Source of the DNA: Choanephora cucurbitarum
Taxonomy: Eukaryota > Mucoromycota > Mucoromycetes > Mucorales > Choanephoraceae
NCBI GenBank assembly: GCA_025331435.1
Contig: JAIWNI010000083.1
Coordinates: 58,064-122,063, forward strand
Direction of reading: 5' to 3'
DNA length: 64,000 bases
A program made the translations under genes and the position numbers. Of this stretch, positions 1-12,973 are shown in pieces. Each line of letters begins with the position of its first letter. Positions within the stretch are counted from its first letter, which is position 1. The notes beneath the pieces were generated by a model. That model worked only from the letters and a program-made list of their open reading frames with translations. It was not told the DNA's origin and made no database searches.

Positions 1-16
1 GCTATTCTGAACTTAC

Positions 17-244
17 ACCTTCTTGTCGTACGAGCTGTTGTATGCAATCAGTTGCATTTTTATAGATAGGCGGCGAAGGCTGCGTTTGCATGCGGACCTT
101 GACAGTATCAAGGGGTTGGCCAACGAGCACTTGAGACCAGCCTCCAATTGTTCCAGCTATTATGTCTTGAGCAATCTTGGGAATTTCTACACGATTCTTC
201 TTCTGTTGATATTGCTTCAAAGTAGCCATCGTATAAGGTATCAA
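17..244 (-). CDS. Mitochondrial carrier family protein, first exon only (gene runs off the left edge)
   Basis: This is the N-terminal exon of an inner-membrane solute carrier. The protein has the first carrier repeat: a helix with IIAGTIGGWSQVLVGQPLDT, followed by VKVRMQT. Together these form the family signature Px[DE]xx[KR]. A GT donor (GTAAGT on the minus strand, positions 16-11) follows codon GGT, so the rest of the gene lies outside the window. Two in-frame ATGs are possible, at 244 and 229; the second gives MATLKQYQQ and is the likelier start. The wording resembles YMC1 / SLC25A20-29-type carriers, but the substrate cannot be assigned from one exon. It is divergent from the ubiquitin-conjugating enzyme gene. 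Confidence 0.85.
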
Positions 245-1071
245 GAGAAAACAGAAAAAGTCAAAAGAAGACAGGTACCAAGCTTTTGTCAGACAAAAAA
301 AGAGAGATCCCCGTCACGAAGAAGAAAAAGCAGTGTAACCCTGGAACCTGCCTGTCAAACCACGCATTTAGTTTGAAACTGAGAAGCATTGCTGAATGAT
401 TCGATCTGTTCCATCAACACAAGAACTTTTTTTTTCGTACTATGTTGGGTTGCAGATGCATTAAAAGCAAAAACATCTTTTGAACAGAGCTCGATATGAT
501 AACTGAACCTTAATATTTTTCGAATCACATAAAAACAAAAGCAATTCGCTTCAAAAGTGGCATTAGCTATGATTGCCAGTAACATAACCTTTGTATCATT
601 CATGCTGAAAATACTACTACCTACTACAGTGTCTTTTCAGGTGCTTCACTATAGAATAGAGAATTGTTAATGTCTTAAGAAATTTAGTATGACAATAGAA
701 TTCGACATGAAAAGCATTTACTTTTGCGTGTTTGTTGCTATTCATCGAACAGGGATAAAGAAGAAATGACTAGAAAGCAAGAAACGTCTTTATGGCTGCC
801 TAAGACAAAGGTAAGCAGTGTGTCCGAAATTTGATGTGTTTGAAGAACTCTGCCTCGTTAACGCGCTGAACACACTCTCTCTCGCGCCCCCTTTTTTTTC
901 AAACTATCTCAGAAAAAAATTTTTTTACGCAGTTTATAATTTTTTTTTTATTCTTCAAAGTCGCCATCCCTTCCATTAAGGATTGGTTCATCTTCATCTT
1001 GTGAATCTTGATCCAACAACACCCTCTTTTCTTTCTCACTTGCGTTTCATTAAGCTCCCAGGAATAACAAT
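245..1071. other. Divergent intergenic region, no gene seen
   Basis: The stretch separates the carrier (-) from the E2 gene (+) and must hold both promoters. It has a C/T-rich tract around 875-900 and poly-T runs near 890-950. Short open frames here look random in composition. Confidence 0.6.
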
Positions 1072-2085
<1,014 letters not shown>

Positions 2086-2928
2086 GCGTGTAGGTGTTTG
2101 TCTTGCACTCTTTCTTTCTTTATTACAATCTCATTTCTCTCATTCTATTTCTTTCTCTATTCATCATAAACTAACTTACATACAACTCTTCAAATAAAAT
2201 TAAATCTGTTATGCATCTTTTTCTTCTCTTGCTATAAAAAAAAAGACTTCCCTTCTTTTTAAAACGTAAACAGTTCAAAAGACCTTATGAATAGATGTCC
2301 ACGCGTTTACCCGTAAGATCCTGTTGCTTTGCTCAAAAACCATAACGGCTTATTAGTCAATTGCACTATGCAACAGTTTGTCTCCTGTTGTCATACAGGA
2401 GACAATAGTAAGCGGGAAAAGAAATTGAAAAAAAAAATTTAATCAATATCAATCAATCTTTCGACTTTCTACAGACAAAAATGTATTTTACGGGTAACTG
2501 CAGAAGATAAGCTTATTTCAGACTTGTCCGTTTTAGTGTTTCGCTTTCTTTATAAGCACCCCTTTATATATTTTAAGTAAAATGAAAAAAAAAGGGTCGG
2601 ATTAGAAACGCGTTATGATATCAGCATTATAGAAGAAAAATGAACTAAATAAATTCATTTTAGATTCCTGCTTGTATTTCTATTTTAGTCTAACGAGCCA
2701 ACTGAGTTTCTTGAGATAACAGGGGATTCAGATTTGTTGCGATTATGTTTAATCATACGTTGATCTAAAGCTGATCATTTCGGTTTTACAAATTGAGAGT
2801 TGATCTGGGATGATGTAATTCTTTTTTAAATCGAAAAAATATATATAAAATAGACTTTTAACTTTGCTAGTCTTTTTTTTTTCTTTTCTTGTTTCTGTAT
2901 TGATTTTCTGATTATTACATTATAAAAA
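2086..2928. other. Intergenic region with the aldolase promoter
   Basis: Long T- and CT-rich tracts (2100-2260) and a TATA element near 2842 are visible. An imperfect palindrome, GTCTCCTGTTGTCATACAGG followed by AGAC, lies near 2381-2405. No coding frame is convincing. Confidence 0.6.
2842..2849 (+). promoter_or_regulatory. TATA box of the aldolase gene
   Basis: TATATAAA lies 80 nt before the aldolase ATG. A pyrimidine-rich tract (2872-2892) separates the two, a layout common in strongly expressed fungal genes. Call made by position and sequence only. Confidence 0.55.
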
Positions 2929-3525
2929 ATGGGTCTCTTAGATATTGTTCCTGCTGGTGTCGTTACTGGTGATAACCTCAAGAAGCTTTTCGATTACGGT
3001 AAGTCAAGCAACTTTTGACTATTCATAAAATCATAAGCTAATGTCTCGTTCCTCCTTTAGCTCAAGAAAACAAGTTCGCCATTCCTGCCATCAACTGTAC
3101 TTCTACCAGGTAAATTTTTTTTCCTTGTGTTCATATAGTTGACATTTTTGCACAAACAAATGAAAACACGTCTTGGGAAACCATGGAAAAAAATTGAAAC
3201 ATGCGGAGTTCGTGACTTAGTCCCTACCCCCATGATATCGTTTGATTTTTTATATGCGTGTGTACGTGTGTGTGCAACATGTCAACGCCGGTTTCAAAGA
3301 GCATGAAATATTCACACTTGTATTTGTTTAGTACTGTTAACGCTGCTCTTGAAGCCGCCAAGAAGAACCAATCCCCCATCATCATTCAATTCTCTAACGG
3401 TGGTGCTGCCTACGTTGCTGGTAAGTCCATTGACAACAAGAACCAAGAAGCCTCTATTCTCGGTGCTGTTGCCGGTGCCCAATACGTCCGTGCCGTTGCC
3501 AAGGCCTACGGTGTTCCTGTAGTTA

Positions 3526-3556
<31 letters not shown>

Positions 3557-4289
3557 CCCTTGGTTCGACGGTATGCTCGCTGCTGACGAAGAATACTTCA
3601 AGGCTCACGGTGAACCCCTCTTCTCTTCTCACATGTTGGATCTTTCTGAAGAACCCATGGAAGAAAACATTGAAATCTGTGTCAAGTACCTCAAGCGTAT
3701 GGCTGCCATCAACTGTTTCCTCGAAATGGAAATCGGTATCACTGGTGGTGAAGAAGATGGTGTTGACAACTCTGACGTTGACAACGCTGCTCTCTACACT
3801 CAACCTGAAGACATCTGGGAAATTTACCGTCAATTCTCTGAAGTCACCCCTCTCTTCTCTATTGCCGCCGCTTTCGGTAATGTTCACGGTGTCTACGCTC
3901 CTGGTAACGTCAAGCTCCACCCCGAACTCTTGGGTAAGCACCAAGCTTACGTCAAGGAACAACTCAAGTCCGACAACGACAAGCCTGTCTACTTTGTCTT
4001 CCATGGTGGTTCCGGTTCTACTGACCAAGAAATCCAAACTGCTCTTGACAATGGTGTTGTCAAGATGAACATTGACACTGATACCCAATGGGCCTACTGG
4101 GTCGGTCTCCGTGACTTCTACGAAAAGAACAAGGACTACCTCCAAAGCCAAGTTGGTAACCCCGAAGGTCCCAACAAGCCCAACAAGAAGTTCTACGATC
4201 CTCGTGTCTTCATCCGTGCCGCCGAAACCTCCATGGTTGACCGTATCGTTGTTGCTCTTAACGCTTTGAACAGCAAGAACGTTTTGTAA
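2929..4289 (+). CDS. FBA1: Fructose-bisphosphate aldolase, class II (zinc dependent)
   Basis: Cleaves fructose-1,6-bisphosphate to dihydroxyacetone phosphate and glyceraldehyde-3-phosphate in glycolysis and runs in reverse in gluconeogenesis. Exons 2929-2998, 3061-3109 and 3332-4289 encode 358 aa, the normal class II length. The start MGLLDIVPAGVVTGDNL and the segment VVIHSDHCAKK (Asp108, zinc ligand His109) are characteristic, as are YFVFHGGSGST and NIDTDTQWA near the C-terminus. Codon use is strongly biased (AAG, CTC, GGT, CGT), as in very highly expressed genes. The second intron, 3110-3331, is long for this genome (222 nt). An in-frame ATG inside that intron is not the start, because the conserved N-terminus lies upstream. 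Confidence 0.97.
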
Positions 4290-4374
4290 ATAATTTCTAG
4301 ATAAACCTATCTTTCGCTTTCTTTAGGAAGCAAATGTTCATAATTACAGTGGTCGAAATCCAATTCGTACACTA

Positions 4375-4380
4375 AATAAA
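4375..4380 (+). terminator. Polyadenylation signal of the aldolase gene
   Basis: AATAAA lies 86 nt after the aldolase stop, followed by a long T run, as in a typical 3' processing region. Position-based call. Confidence 0.5.
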
Positions 4381-6051
4381 GTTTCCTTTTTTTTTTATTG
4401 AATATTACTGCTTGAACGATTTTAACAAGATTAGTTTACAACTTTGGGCCTAAATTACTCTTAGGAACTAATGAAAAGCTGCTCTAAACTGTCTTTTAAT
4501 TTGCAACACTGTCCAGAGCACCAGAACTTTTATATTATCAACTATCTAGTTGACACCAGACTTGATTGTATCAATGACCACAATAAGAAAACACGGTTTG
4601 AAAGAAAAAAAAAAAGATGTGGTCAAACTTTTTTAGAACTTCTCTCATTAAATAATAAGCCTAAAGTCTGGTATAACAGTGCAGAACATTTGTAAAGAAG
4701 TAAAAATAAGTTTGTCAATAGCAACAAAGAACAGAAAAGGTGAAAGCACAACATAGTATTAAGGACTTGCCAAATCATTCTCTTCTTGTCAACACATAAG
4801 TCAGAGACAACTCTCTCAAGCTTTTGGCTTTTCCGCTTCCCTCTAAACTAGCATTAAATGGTTATACTGAGACCAATACGCTGATTACATACAATCAACG
4901 ATTGCCAAAAGAATCAGGATAAGAACTTGCTTTGACTGGTTATCTGCATTTTACATACGAGTCAATTGACCTTTACGGTGTGCCTGTCTCTTTCATATCG
5001 TCTTGATCTTTGGCACATGTTATTGTTATTATATGCTGGCAACCGAAGCTAATAATTGAAATCAGACATTTGCATGTATGCATTGCTTTGTATAACATCT
5101 TGACTTTGATAGATCGCAACAAGAAGAACAAGGGTTGAAGCTAAAGAAAAGAGGTTATCCCTATCATGTAAATGAAGGTAAACTCAAACCATTCAATACG
5201 TGCATATGAAGTCATAGGATGATTCTGTATCAGATTACTATTGTGACATGATACCAACTGGTTGTAATCATTGATTTCTACCCGTATGCTTTAAGTCTTT
5301 GTCTGTCATTTGCAAATGCATTACTGTAAAGTAGATTAATACTTTATAACCAAAGCTGCTTATGTACTGCCTTCTTGTCTTAATATTGCTACTTTCCATA
5401 TATCATACATTTTTGTGTAGGCAAACAGTAAAGTCAAATAGGCCTATCAATCAACTAACAATGGAAGCAAAGAGGTTCTGCAACTGATATAACAGTACAG
5501 TTCTCTTCTTTTTGTAGGCGACACTTGAAACACAGATTGCGCCAACCACACCTCTATTACTATCCGAAATAACACGACCCCTAATGAATGCCAAATTGAC
5601 CACGGGCATGCTGAAGGTTTGTTTTTTCTTGTGTTTCGCCAAAAAGGCATTAGACCACACTTTTCATCAAGTAGTATCATGCTAAGCTGTTTTGACAGCT
5701 CCAGACTAGCTATCTTGTCAAGAGTGTATGACAAAGCTAATTGATCAAGGCAAATTCGTTCATGAACATCAAGCCTTTATATGCGAAGAAAAACGTTCAG
5801 ATGTTATTTGTCGAACTCAGTTCTCTATCCTAAAAAAAAATAAGAAAACCAAAATACAAGAGCGAGATAGGTTTGCAGATCTTAAACTTCACCACGTGTA
5901 TTAGCCAATCAAATTCAGATTGCCAAATGGGTTAGCATATTAAACTTCTTTATTATTATTGTATAATTATTATCACTCCCTCCTTTTCTTTTCTTTTTTC
6001 CTTTCTCTTTACTTTTTGTATAGAATAAAATAGATTTTTCTTTTCTTGTTT
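4381..6051. other. Intergenic region of about 1.7 kb without a supported gene
   Basis: Only short frames occur (for example 4471-4695 + and 5447-5734 -). None shows a recognisable motif or a consistent exon structure. The 3' part (5930-6040) is T-rich and probably contains the lipase promoter. Confidence 0.5.
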
Positions 6052-9000
6052 ATGGAGAACGCATTAGAATCACTACCGTCTTCGAATGTATCACCTTTAA
6101 ATAGAAGACTTTCGCTTCCCGACCTAAAGAAGCTTAGAGAAGAATGGGATAGAAGAGAGGCAGTTCAAGCAAGCGCTCAAGTGTTACCAGGCAAACTTCA
6201 GGTAACCAAAGCAATTGTCTTGTTGATATAGTTTCGCTTATGTCCTGTCTTAGATTGACTTGCTTAATGTTCGAAGTGATGTAGTTGTAAAGAGGCCTCT
6301 CATGAGACTTCGCATGGGCTCACAACACTATTTCTCTTCACGCTCAAAACATACTAACGGTAACTGGAATGAAGGCTTCTTGTTCACTATTTCCTATCAC
6401 AACCAACTGTTTGATACAATTGAAGTAAGGATTGTTTAAAGACTCATACAGTTGAATTTATTGCTCATACTTTCTCTTTTAGTTGGACTTGTATGACAAA
6501 AGAAACAAATGGAGATCAAAAGCAAAACATATTGGCAAAGCAAAGTTGAAGATAGCAAAGCTAAAGGATAGAGAAAATGTCTTTGTTACGTATGTTATGG
6601 AGCTTCTGTTTGTTATTATTTATTATTGACAACAAACAATAGGTTTTTACCAATGTACGAATATCATGTTAAACGCTATTTGCCAGCACATATCCAGTTA
6701 CCACACACCTTTTTGAAATCACATATGCCTAACATGGCTAGATTTACACAGTACACAAACAATTTGAAGAGACCCAATCTACTTCGTCCATCAAAAACTG
6801 ATATATCAGAGGATGCAAACGATCACCATGATAGTATCAGAACAAATGATGTTACAGACCATGAACAGGATGAACTATATGCTGATATCCCACCCACTTA
6901 TGAGCTTCATCCTAGTCATAGTAAGAACTCAATGACACCTTATATTGGCTCTATTCAAGTCAGAGTACGCTATTCTTTTCAACATCCACCTATAGACAAC
7001 GAATCAGACACACTATCTCCTTTCTATTTCGCTCACTCGAACAGATCAATGGACACGTTTAACTCGCTGATGACAGCTTCTCGGAAAAGCAGTAGAAGAA
7101 GTAGCACTTATAGCAGTAGTAGTAGCGCACACAGCAGTAGTGCTGCATCTACATCTTATATCAAGAAGGATTATCATGATGCTATTGAGCCTCGACTTAT
7201 TATCATGGAGGATCTACAGACAATCCAAGAAGCCTCATCACCTCTCACTCCTAAACCTAAACATGCAGAAGATGGACAGAAAAAAATGTTGCCTCGAAGT
7301 GAATCCACTGTCGAGTTTATGTTTCATCAGAATCTCGACCAAAACTTCCGCCGTAACAATATTGATCTTGATCAGCATAACGTTGACTTTCCCAAGAACG
7401 ATGGCGAGAACAAGAAGAAGAATCTAGCTACAGAACTCGTGTCAGATACAGCCAGCATTAAGAGTCATAATTTTGGTGACAAAAACTTTGCTTTCCGTTG
7501 GATCAATGAATCATTTGAAGAAGTAGCTATTTCACATCCTAGTCTCGATCGCATGATTGGTATGGTTGTGAGTCCCCAAACTCGAATCTTACTAAGAGCT
7601 GTGGTCAAAGTGTTTCATGCATTCGTAAGTGTTTCATTGATGTGTCTCCTGAATGATTTTATACTGAAAGTTTGATATAAAAGGGGCAAGGTTTCAAGAT
7701 TACTATTCTGCAGTTAATTTCTTCTCTAAGCTTACTACAAAACTTCTATGCAGAAGTACCAAGGTAATTATTAAAAACAATTAAGAGAGTCTCTGGACAG
7801 TCATTTCTGAAAATGATTCTAAATAGGCCACCACCTGCAGAAAAGATCAATGATCTAAAGTTTCTTGATGAGGCTTATTACTTTTTGGGTCACGCCATTA
7901 TCGCTTATGTGAGTTTATTTTTTTTTTCTTATATGAAAAAGGGAGGGGGAGAAGAATTAGAAATTTATTGTTTGATATTTTAGGGGTGGCGAGGTATATC
8001 TTATTTAGGAGATTATGCTAAATATCTTAAGGGTAATACGATATTATTGTTAATTACTATACACATATTTATCCCGATTTGCTTAATTAGATGTTGTAAA
8101 GACAAAATCAAACAAGGAAGCCATTGTACGTTATTTAAAGATACCCCAAGAAGACTTGCTTGGCTATGAGTATGGCCTACGTAAAGGCGCCGTATTTCAA
8201 CCAAGTTATTTTGTATCGTATGATCGAGCTCATGAAGCTGTTGTTCTAGGCATTCGAGGCACCTGGGTAAGTAACTGATCATCAGGTGTATACGAATTGA
8301 TTTTTCATCTTTTATTTAGAGTTTATATGATTGCATTACTGATTTAGTTTGTGAATATCGTCCTTGGAAGGGAGGTTTGGTTCATTCTGGCATTTTGGCT
8401 TCTGCACAGTGGTTCTTTACTCGTATTATCCCTCAAATCTTTCTCTATGTCAGTGAGCAAACGGAATCAAGTGGCCGTCCAGTATCTTCATTCATCATCA
8501 CGGGCCATTCATTAGGTGCTGGTACTGCAGCCGTTCTAACGATGATGGTGGCCGATCACATTGATCAGCTCCGTGAGCTCTCGAAAAATCCAAATTTCAA
8601 AGTACATTGCTATAGTTATGCTCCTGTAGCCAGTGTATCTCTTGATCTTTCAGAGAAGTACAAAGATCATATTGACAGCTTTGTATGCCAAGATGATCTA
8701 GTAGGACGCCTGTCTTACGGCACAGCCTCTTGTGCAAAAGAGCTCATCATGGATTCTGTTATAGCTGTCGACGGTCTAGGAGGCGCTAACAAAGTCAACA
8801 ACAACCCTTCTACACGTCAAGAATGCTTTTCTATCATTCAAGCTCGCCGCAACGAAATATACCATAACAAAGAACCCCGATACCCATTGTTGTATGTACC
8901 TGGATGCGTGTACCAATTTAGACGTGGCAAAGCCAGTACTGCAGACAAAGTACCTACAGCTCAAGATATTCAACTACCTGGCACCAAGTCTACGCCCCAT

Positions 9001-9423
9001 CGTCCTAGGGCGACATCCAGTGCCGACAAGCGAAGACGATCCATACCCGCCTCATTGAGTCATTCAGAGCCTGTCTTATCAAAGCCATCAACAAACACAA
9101 AGACGGCAACTGCCGATGATGTTTGTTTTACTTTACACAAGTCATCGCCTATGTTATCAGAAGAAGTGCTGATCTCAAAGACATGTCTAGAAGATCATAT
9201 GGTTGTCACTTATCTTACTGCCTTTCAAATGGCTCGTCAAGGTGCTATGCGACAAGATACCTTCCGTTCCTATCAAAAGGACAATAGTCATACACCTACA
9301 GTTTCTACTTCTACTTCTTCATCTCTCTCATCATCAACTTCAACTGCAGTGGAAAACTCTGCTAAACCGAAGATTCAATTGCCTTCAACTTCATCATTTT
9401 CTCAAGGCTTAAACGTTTTGTAA
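6052..9423 (+). CDS. C2-domain lipase, class 3 (sn-1 diacylglycerol-lipase-like)
   Basis: Predicted membrane-associated acylglycerol hydrolase. Nine exons: 6052-6201, 6254-6424, 6483-6589, 6643-7624, 7684-7763, 7827-7908, 7984-8032, 8091-8266 and 8320-9423, giving 966 aa. The N-terminal part (about 50-165: VDVLL-like strand, KRPLMRLRMGSQHYFSS, GNWNEGFLF, LDLYDKRNKW) reads as a C2 domain. A Ser-rich, probably disordered segment follows. The alpha/beta-hydrolase part contains VLGIRGTWSLYDCITDL and the nucleophile elbow GHSLGAG with Ser663. The tail (about 790-966) is low complexity with Ser/Thr runs. This order (C2, then lipase_3) is that of fungal DAGL-like enzymes. The exact lipid substrate is inference. 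Confidence 0.9.
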
Positions 9424-10356
9424 TCCAATCTGAAAATAGACACTTTTGTTACTTTGTATATGTCTACAGTACTTTTATTTTCAACTGTTTATTTTAGCAA
9501 CAAAAAAGAAAAAAAAAGGATTGTCTCAATGAAATAAAATGGCTGGCTTATCTATTTGTTTGACTATAAGTAAAGTTACCATTTAAGCATCGCTTACCAG
9601 CAGCCTGGTTCGATACCAAACTTGTTACTTAAATAGTATGTATGACAGCAGTTTTCAGACTAAAATAGAAGAGTCATATCATACAAGGCAGTAGATAGAA
9701 CACAAGTCAAACTTTCCAATGTAGATTCTGCTCTTCACCTAAAGATTTTGGTTAAAATGACACCTTATCTCGGTCGCTGTTTTTTCTTTAATTTGACCTT
9801 CTTGATGTGAAAATCAGAATACGATACAGACAAGTTGCAGACCAGTCATAGATAAACAATATGGCAGTAAATCCTGACAATCGCCTCAAACTCATTTCCA
9901 ACATTTTGAATATTACTTGGTTGGCTGTACAAAAGCCATTAGCTTCTGATGGACAACGTTCGCCTATACGCGTTTCAAATCAAATCGCATAGTTGATTGT
10001 TAGCCGAAAATAGATAAGCGCGTACCTTGCATTTTATTCTGAGCAAAGTTATATAGAACAGCTGTAGTCAGTGATTGAAATCAGGATATTGAAGAAAGGA
10101 ACTTTGATTTTAAGCATAGTTGATGCATGTAGTATCATCCATCTTTGCGGATTTTGTCAATACTCTGATTCGAGTAAGTCCAAATGAGGAATCTCTCTAA
10201 GGTTGCATAGTTGTACAGTGCATTTTATGAGGACATTAGGTTTCAGTTTTTTTTTTTCGTATAGGCAATCTCTTTTTCTCACAAGGCGCAACCTATTTCT
10301 GGAATAGCGTGTTCCTGTTTGTTTTTCTTTTCTTTCTCTCTCTCTCTTTTTTTTTC
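9424..10356. other. Intergenic region, no gene seen
   Basis: No coding frame or RNA gene is supported. The downstream end has a CT-rich tract (10320-10355) directly before the fucosidase start. A TTCGA-containing motif near 9596 resembles a tRNA T-loop but lacks the stem. Confidence 0.5.
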
Positions 10357-12817
10357 ATGATATTATCTATTTCGTTTTGGGCACTCTTGTTGATAGGATA
10401 CGTATTGGCCTTAGAAAATCTAAAGGACACTCAACATCAAATTCAGCTGGAGTCATTTTTTAATAATAGAGGTGGTTCTGGGCCAGGCTCTAATTTGGAT
10501 GGAGCCAACAATTATTTTGATTGCCCCGCTTTAAAGTCATCTAACTTGACTATCGGCAACATAGACTTTCATTTATCCACTTCAAAAGAGAATGATAATG
10601 TTGTCAGTCAAGCCCAAATCATACCTCTGGACACGCTGTCTTTAGGAGCCATTTACCTTCTCAGTGCCGTTAATCATGGCCCACTTACTTCAGATATCAT
10701 TGTCGTCTATCAGGATGGTACCTACAGCACAACTACACTCAATTTACCCGATTGGCAAGTAAGCCATTCTCAACAGATAGATCGTCTGGATCATCTTACT
10801 TGCTCGCTTCATCATGGCGCAAATGCCTATCTGTTCCTCACTCCAGTGTTTGTTGATCCTACAAAAAAAGTAGCACACATCAGACTACCATCGACCAGTG
10901 CGATAGGCTCATTTGGACCCTCTCTCCATATCTTTGGTATCACTACCATTCCAGCCAAACCTTCCGGACTGACTGTTGTAGCAGTCAAAGGGACACAACG
11001 ATGGAAGCAATCACATGATGGAAAAAGAAGTTATCAGATCATAACTGTGCGTGTCCACAACACCAGTCCAACTTGGGTTCAGGATGCCAATGTACATATC
11101 ACAGGCGCTTTCATTCGAACACATTATTTTGGAATCATAGCACGATTAGCACCAGGTCATATTCTGAATATTGATGTAGCTGTTTCGACATTAAGAAAGG
11201 AGAGAGGAAGACAAGATATCTTGGTGGATGTGATTGATTCCAGCGACAATCAAATAGCCTTGACTACTTTATTTAAAGGTGTTGAAGTTGGTCTTGAAGA
11301 TTATGAGCCAACAGAAGCGTGAGTGAAGCAGGAAGAAGAGGGTTAGATAGATGCCATGAATCTCATGAAGCCTTTTTAGATCACTTCAAACACATGCAGC
11401 TCCTGCATGGTATCAAGCTGCCAAGTTTGGAATTTTTATTCATTGGGGAGTTTACTCTGTTCCTTCATGGGCACCTGTAGGAGCTGATTATGCAGAATGG
11501 TATTGGTGGAACTACAATCAGAAAAACAGTGCTACCTATCAATACCATCGCACATTCTATGGCCCTGATGTAGAATACGACGACTTCATTCAAGCATGGC
11601 ATCCAGATCAATTTGATCCCATCCGTTGGCTAGAGACAATTGACTCCAGTGGGGCAAAGTATTTTGTGTTCACTACAAAGCATCATGATGGTATTGCTTT
11701 ATTTGACACAAAAGTATCCAATCGTTCAAGTGTTCAGCTAAATCCTCACAGAGATTTTGTGAAAGAACTTTTCGATGCAGCAGAAAAGCACTATCCTCAC
11801 TTAAAGCGAGGTGTCTATTGTAAGTTCTTGTTCTTTTTGATTTCTCTATCTCAGAGACTTATGTTCGACAAGTTTCTTTGCCAGAATGGTATCACCCTGA
11901 TTATCGCGATGACTCAATTCACTGGAATGGACCACCTGTCAATCCTTATACTGAAAAGACTGTGCCCTATACAGGCGGACAACGCGTATCTGATTTTGTG
12001 AATGATATTCAAGTACCTCAATTTCTTGAACTGATACAACAGTTTGAACCAGATATCATGTGGTGTGATATTGGTGCCATCAACAACTCTACTGCATGGC
12101 AAGCCAAATTCTTAAACAGTGCACGCAACCAAGGAAGAGATGTGACCTTCAATGATCGATGTGGTAATGGTGTTTCTGATTTTGCCACTGTTGAGTACAA
12201 TGATGTGAATTATGTGCCTTCTAGGTAAAAGCATGATCTAGGCTATCAAAAGTGATATTAACATGTTACATCAAAGGTATTGGGAATCAACGCGAGGCAT
12301 AGACCCTCATTCTTTTGGATACAATCATCAGACAAAAGATCAACAATATGCTTCTACTGCTTCTTTATTGCAAGAGCTTGTTTCTACTGTAGCCAAAGGG
12401 GGTAATTTCCTACTGAATATTGGACCAGAAGGATCGGGCCATATTCCTCATGTCATGAAAAAGACACTGAATCAGATGGGTCAATGGCTTGATACTGTAG
12501 ATGAAAGTATCTTTCAGTCTATACCCTACTGGATCACAAGTCTTGACTTTCATGAGCCTGGACAACAACTGTATTTTACTCAATCTAACAATGGAAAGGC
12601 CTTTTATATCTTTTGCCTTCATAGGCCTGTAGATGAACGACTGGTGATCAAGAGTCCTGTTCCTTTACATTCTAAATCACACATCTCACTTTTAAACTCA
12701 AAGACATCTTCCTTATCATGGCGTATCTTTGGTGATGGAAAACTAGTGATTTATGTACCTAACGAGTTGCTAGACAGAGAGAAATGGATATGGGTATTCA
12801 AGATAGATCATACTTGA
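10357..12817 (+). CDS. Secreted alpha-L-fucosidase, GH29, with a large N-terminal extension
   Basis: Retaining exo-glycosidase that removes alpha-L-fucose from glycans. Exons 10357-11318, 11380-11819, 11873-12224 and 12277-12817 encode 764 aa. The start at 10357 gives a signal peptide (MILSISFWALLLIGYVLA); upstream codons in the same frame lack an ATG. Residues about 20-320 form a region I do not recognise, followed by the catalytic domain. GH29 hallmarks are FGIFIHWGVYSVP, FTTKHHDGIALF, SLPEWYHP and PDIMWCDIG, in which Asp533 is the expected nucleophile. GGNFLLNIGPEGSG follows in the last exon. The third junction is placed so that YFSLPEWY is kept in frame; nearer AG sites give stops or lose the motif. 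It is convergent with the kinase gene. Confidence 0.92.
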
Positions 12818-12973
12818 ACAAAAAAAAAGAGAAAATAAAGAATAGTGTTTTTATTATTATTAGTTGCGATGTGGCTTCTTTACCTTTCTTCGATCGAATT
12901 CATGAGATGCGTCATATTTAGGCAAACTAAGTCAATAGATAAGTCATTGTTCTTCTTCATCTCTACCTATAAC

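Noticed and set aside
3312..4151. A 279-codon open frame antisense to the aldolase gene
   Set aside because: It is a by-product of the strong codon bias of the aldolase exon; the sense strand has full family motifs and the antisense product has none.
5447..5734. Two overlapping minus-strand frames in the intergenic region before the lipase
   Set aside because: No motif, no splice context and no start context; composition does not favour either frame.
9590..9630. TTCGA motif resembling a tRNA T-loop
   Set aside because: CCTGG before the loop is not matched by its complement after it, and no acceptor or anticodon stem could be drawn.
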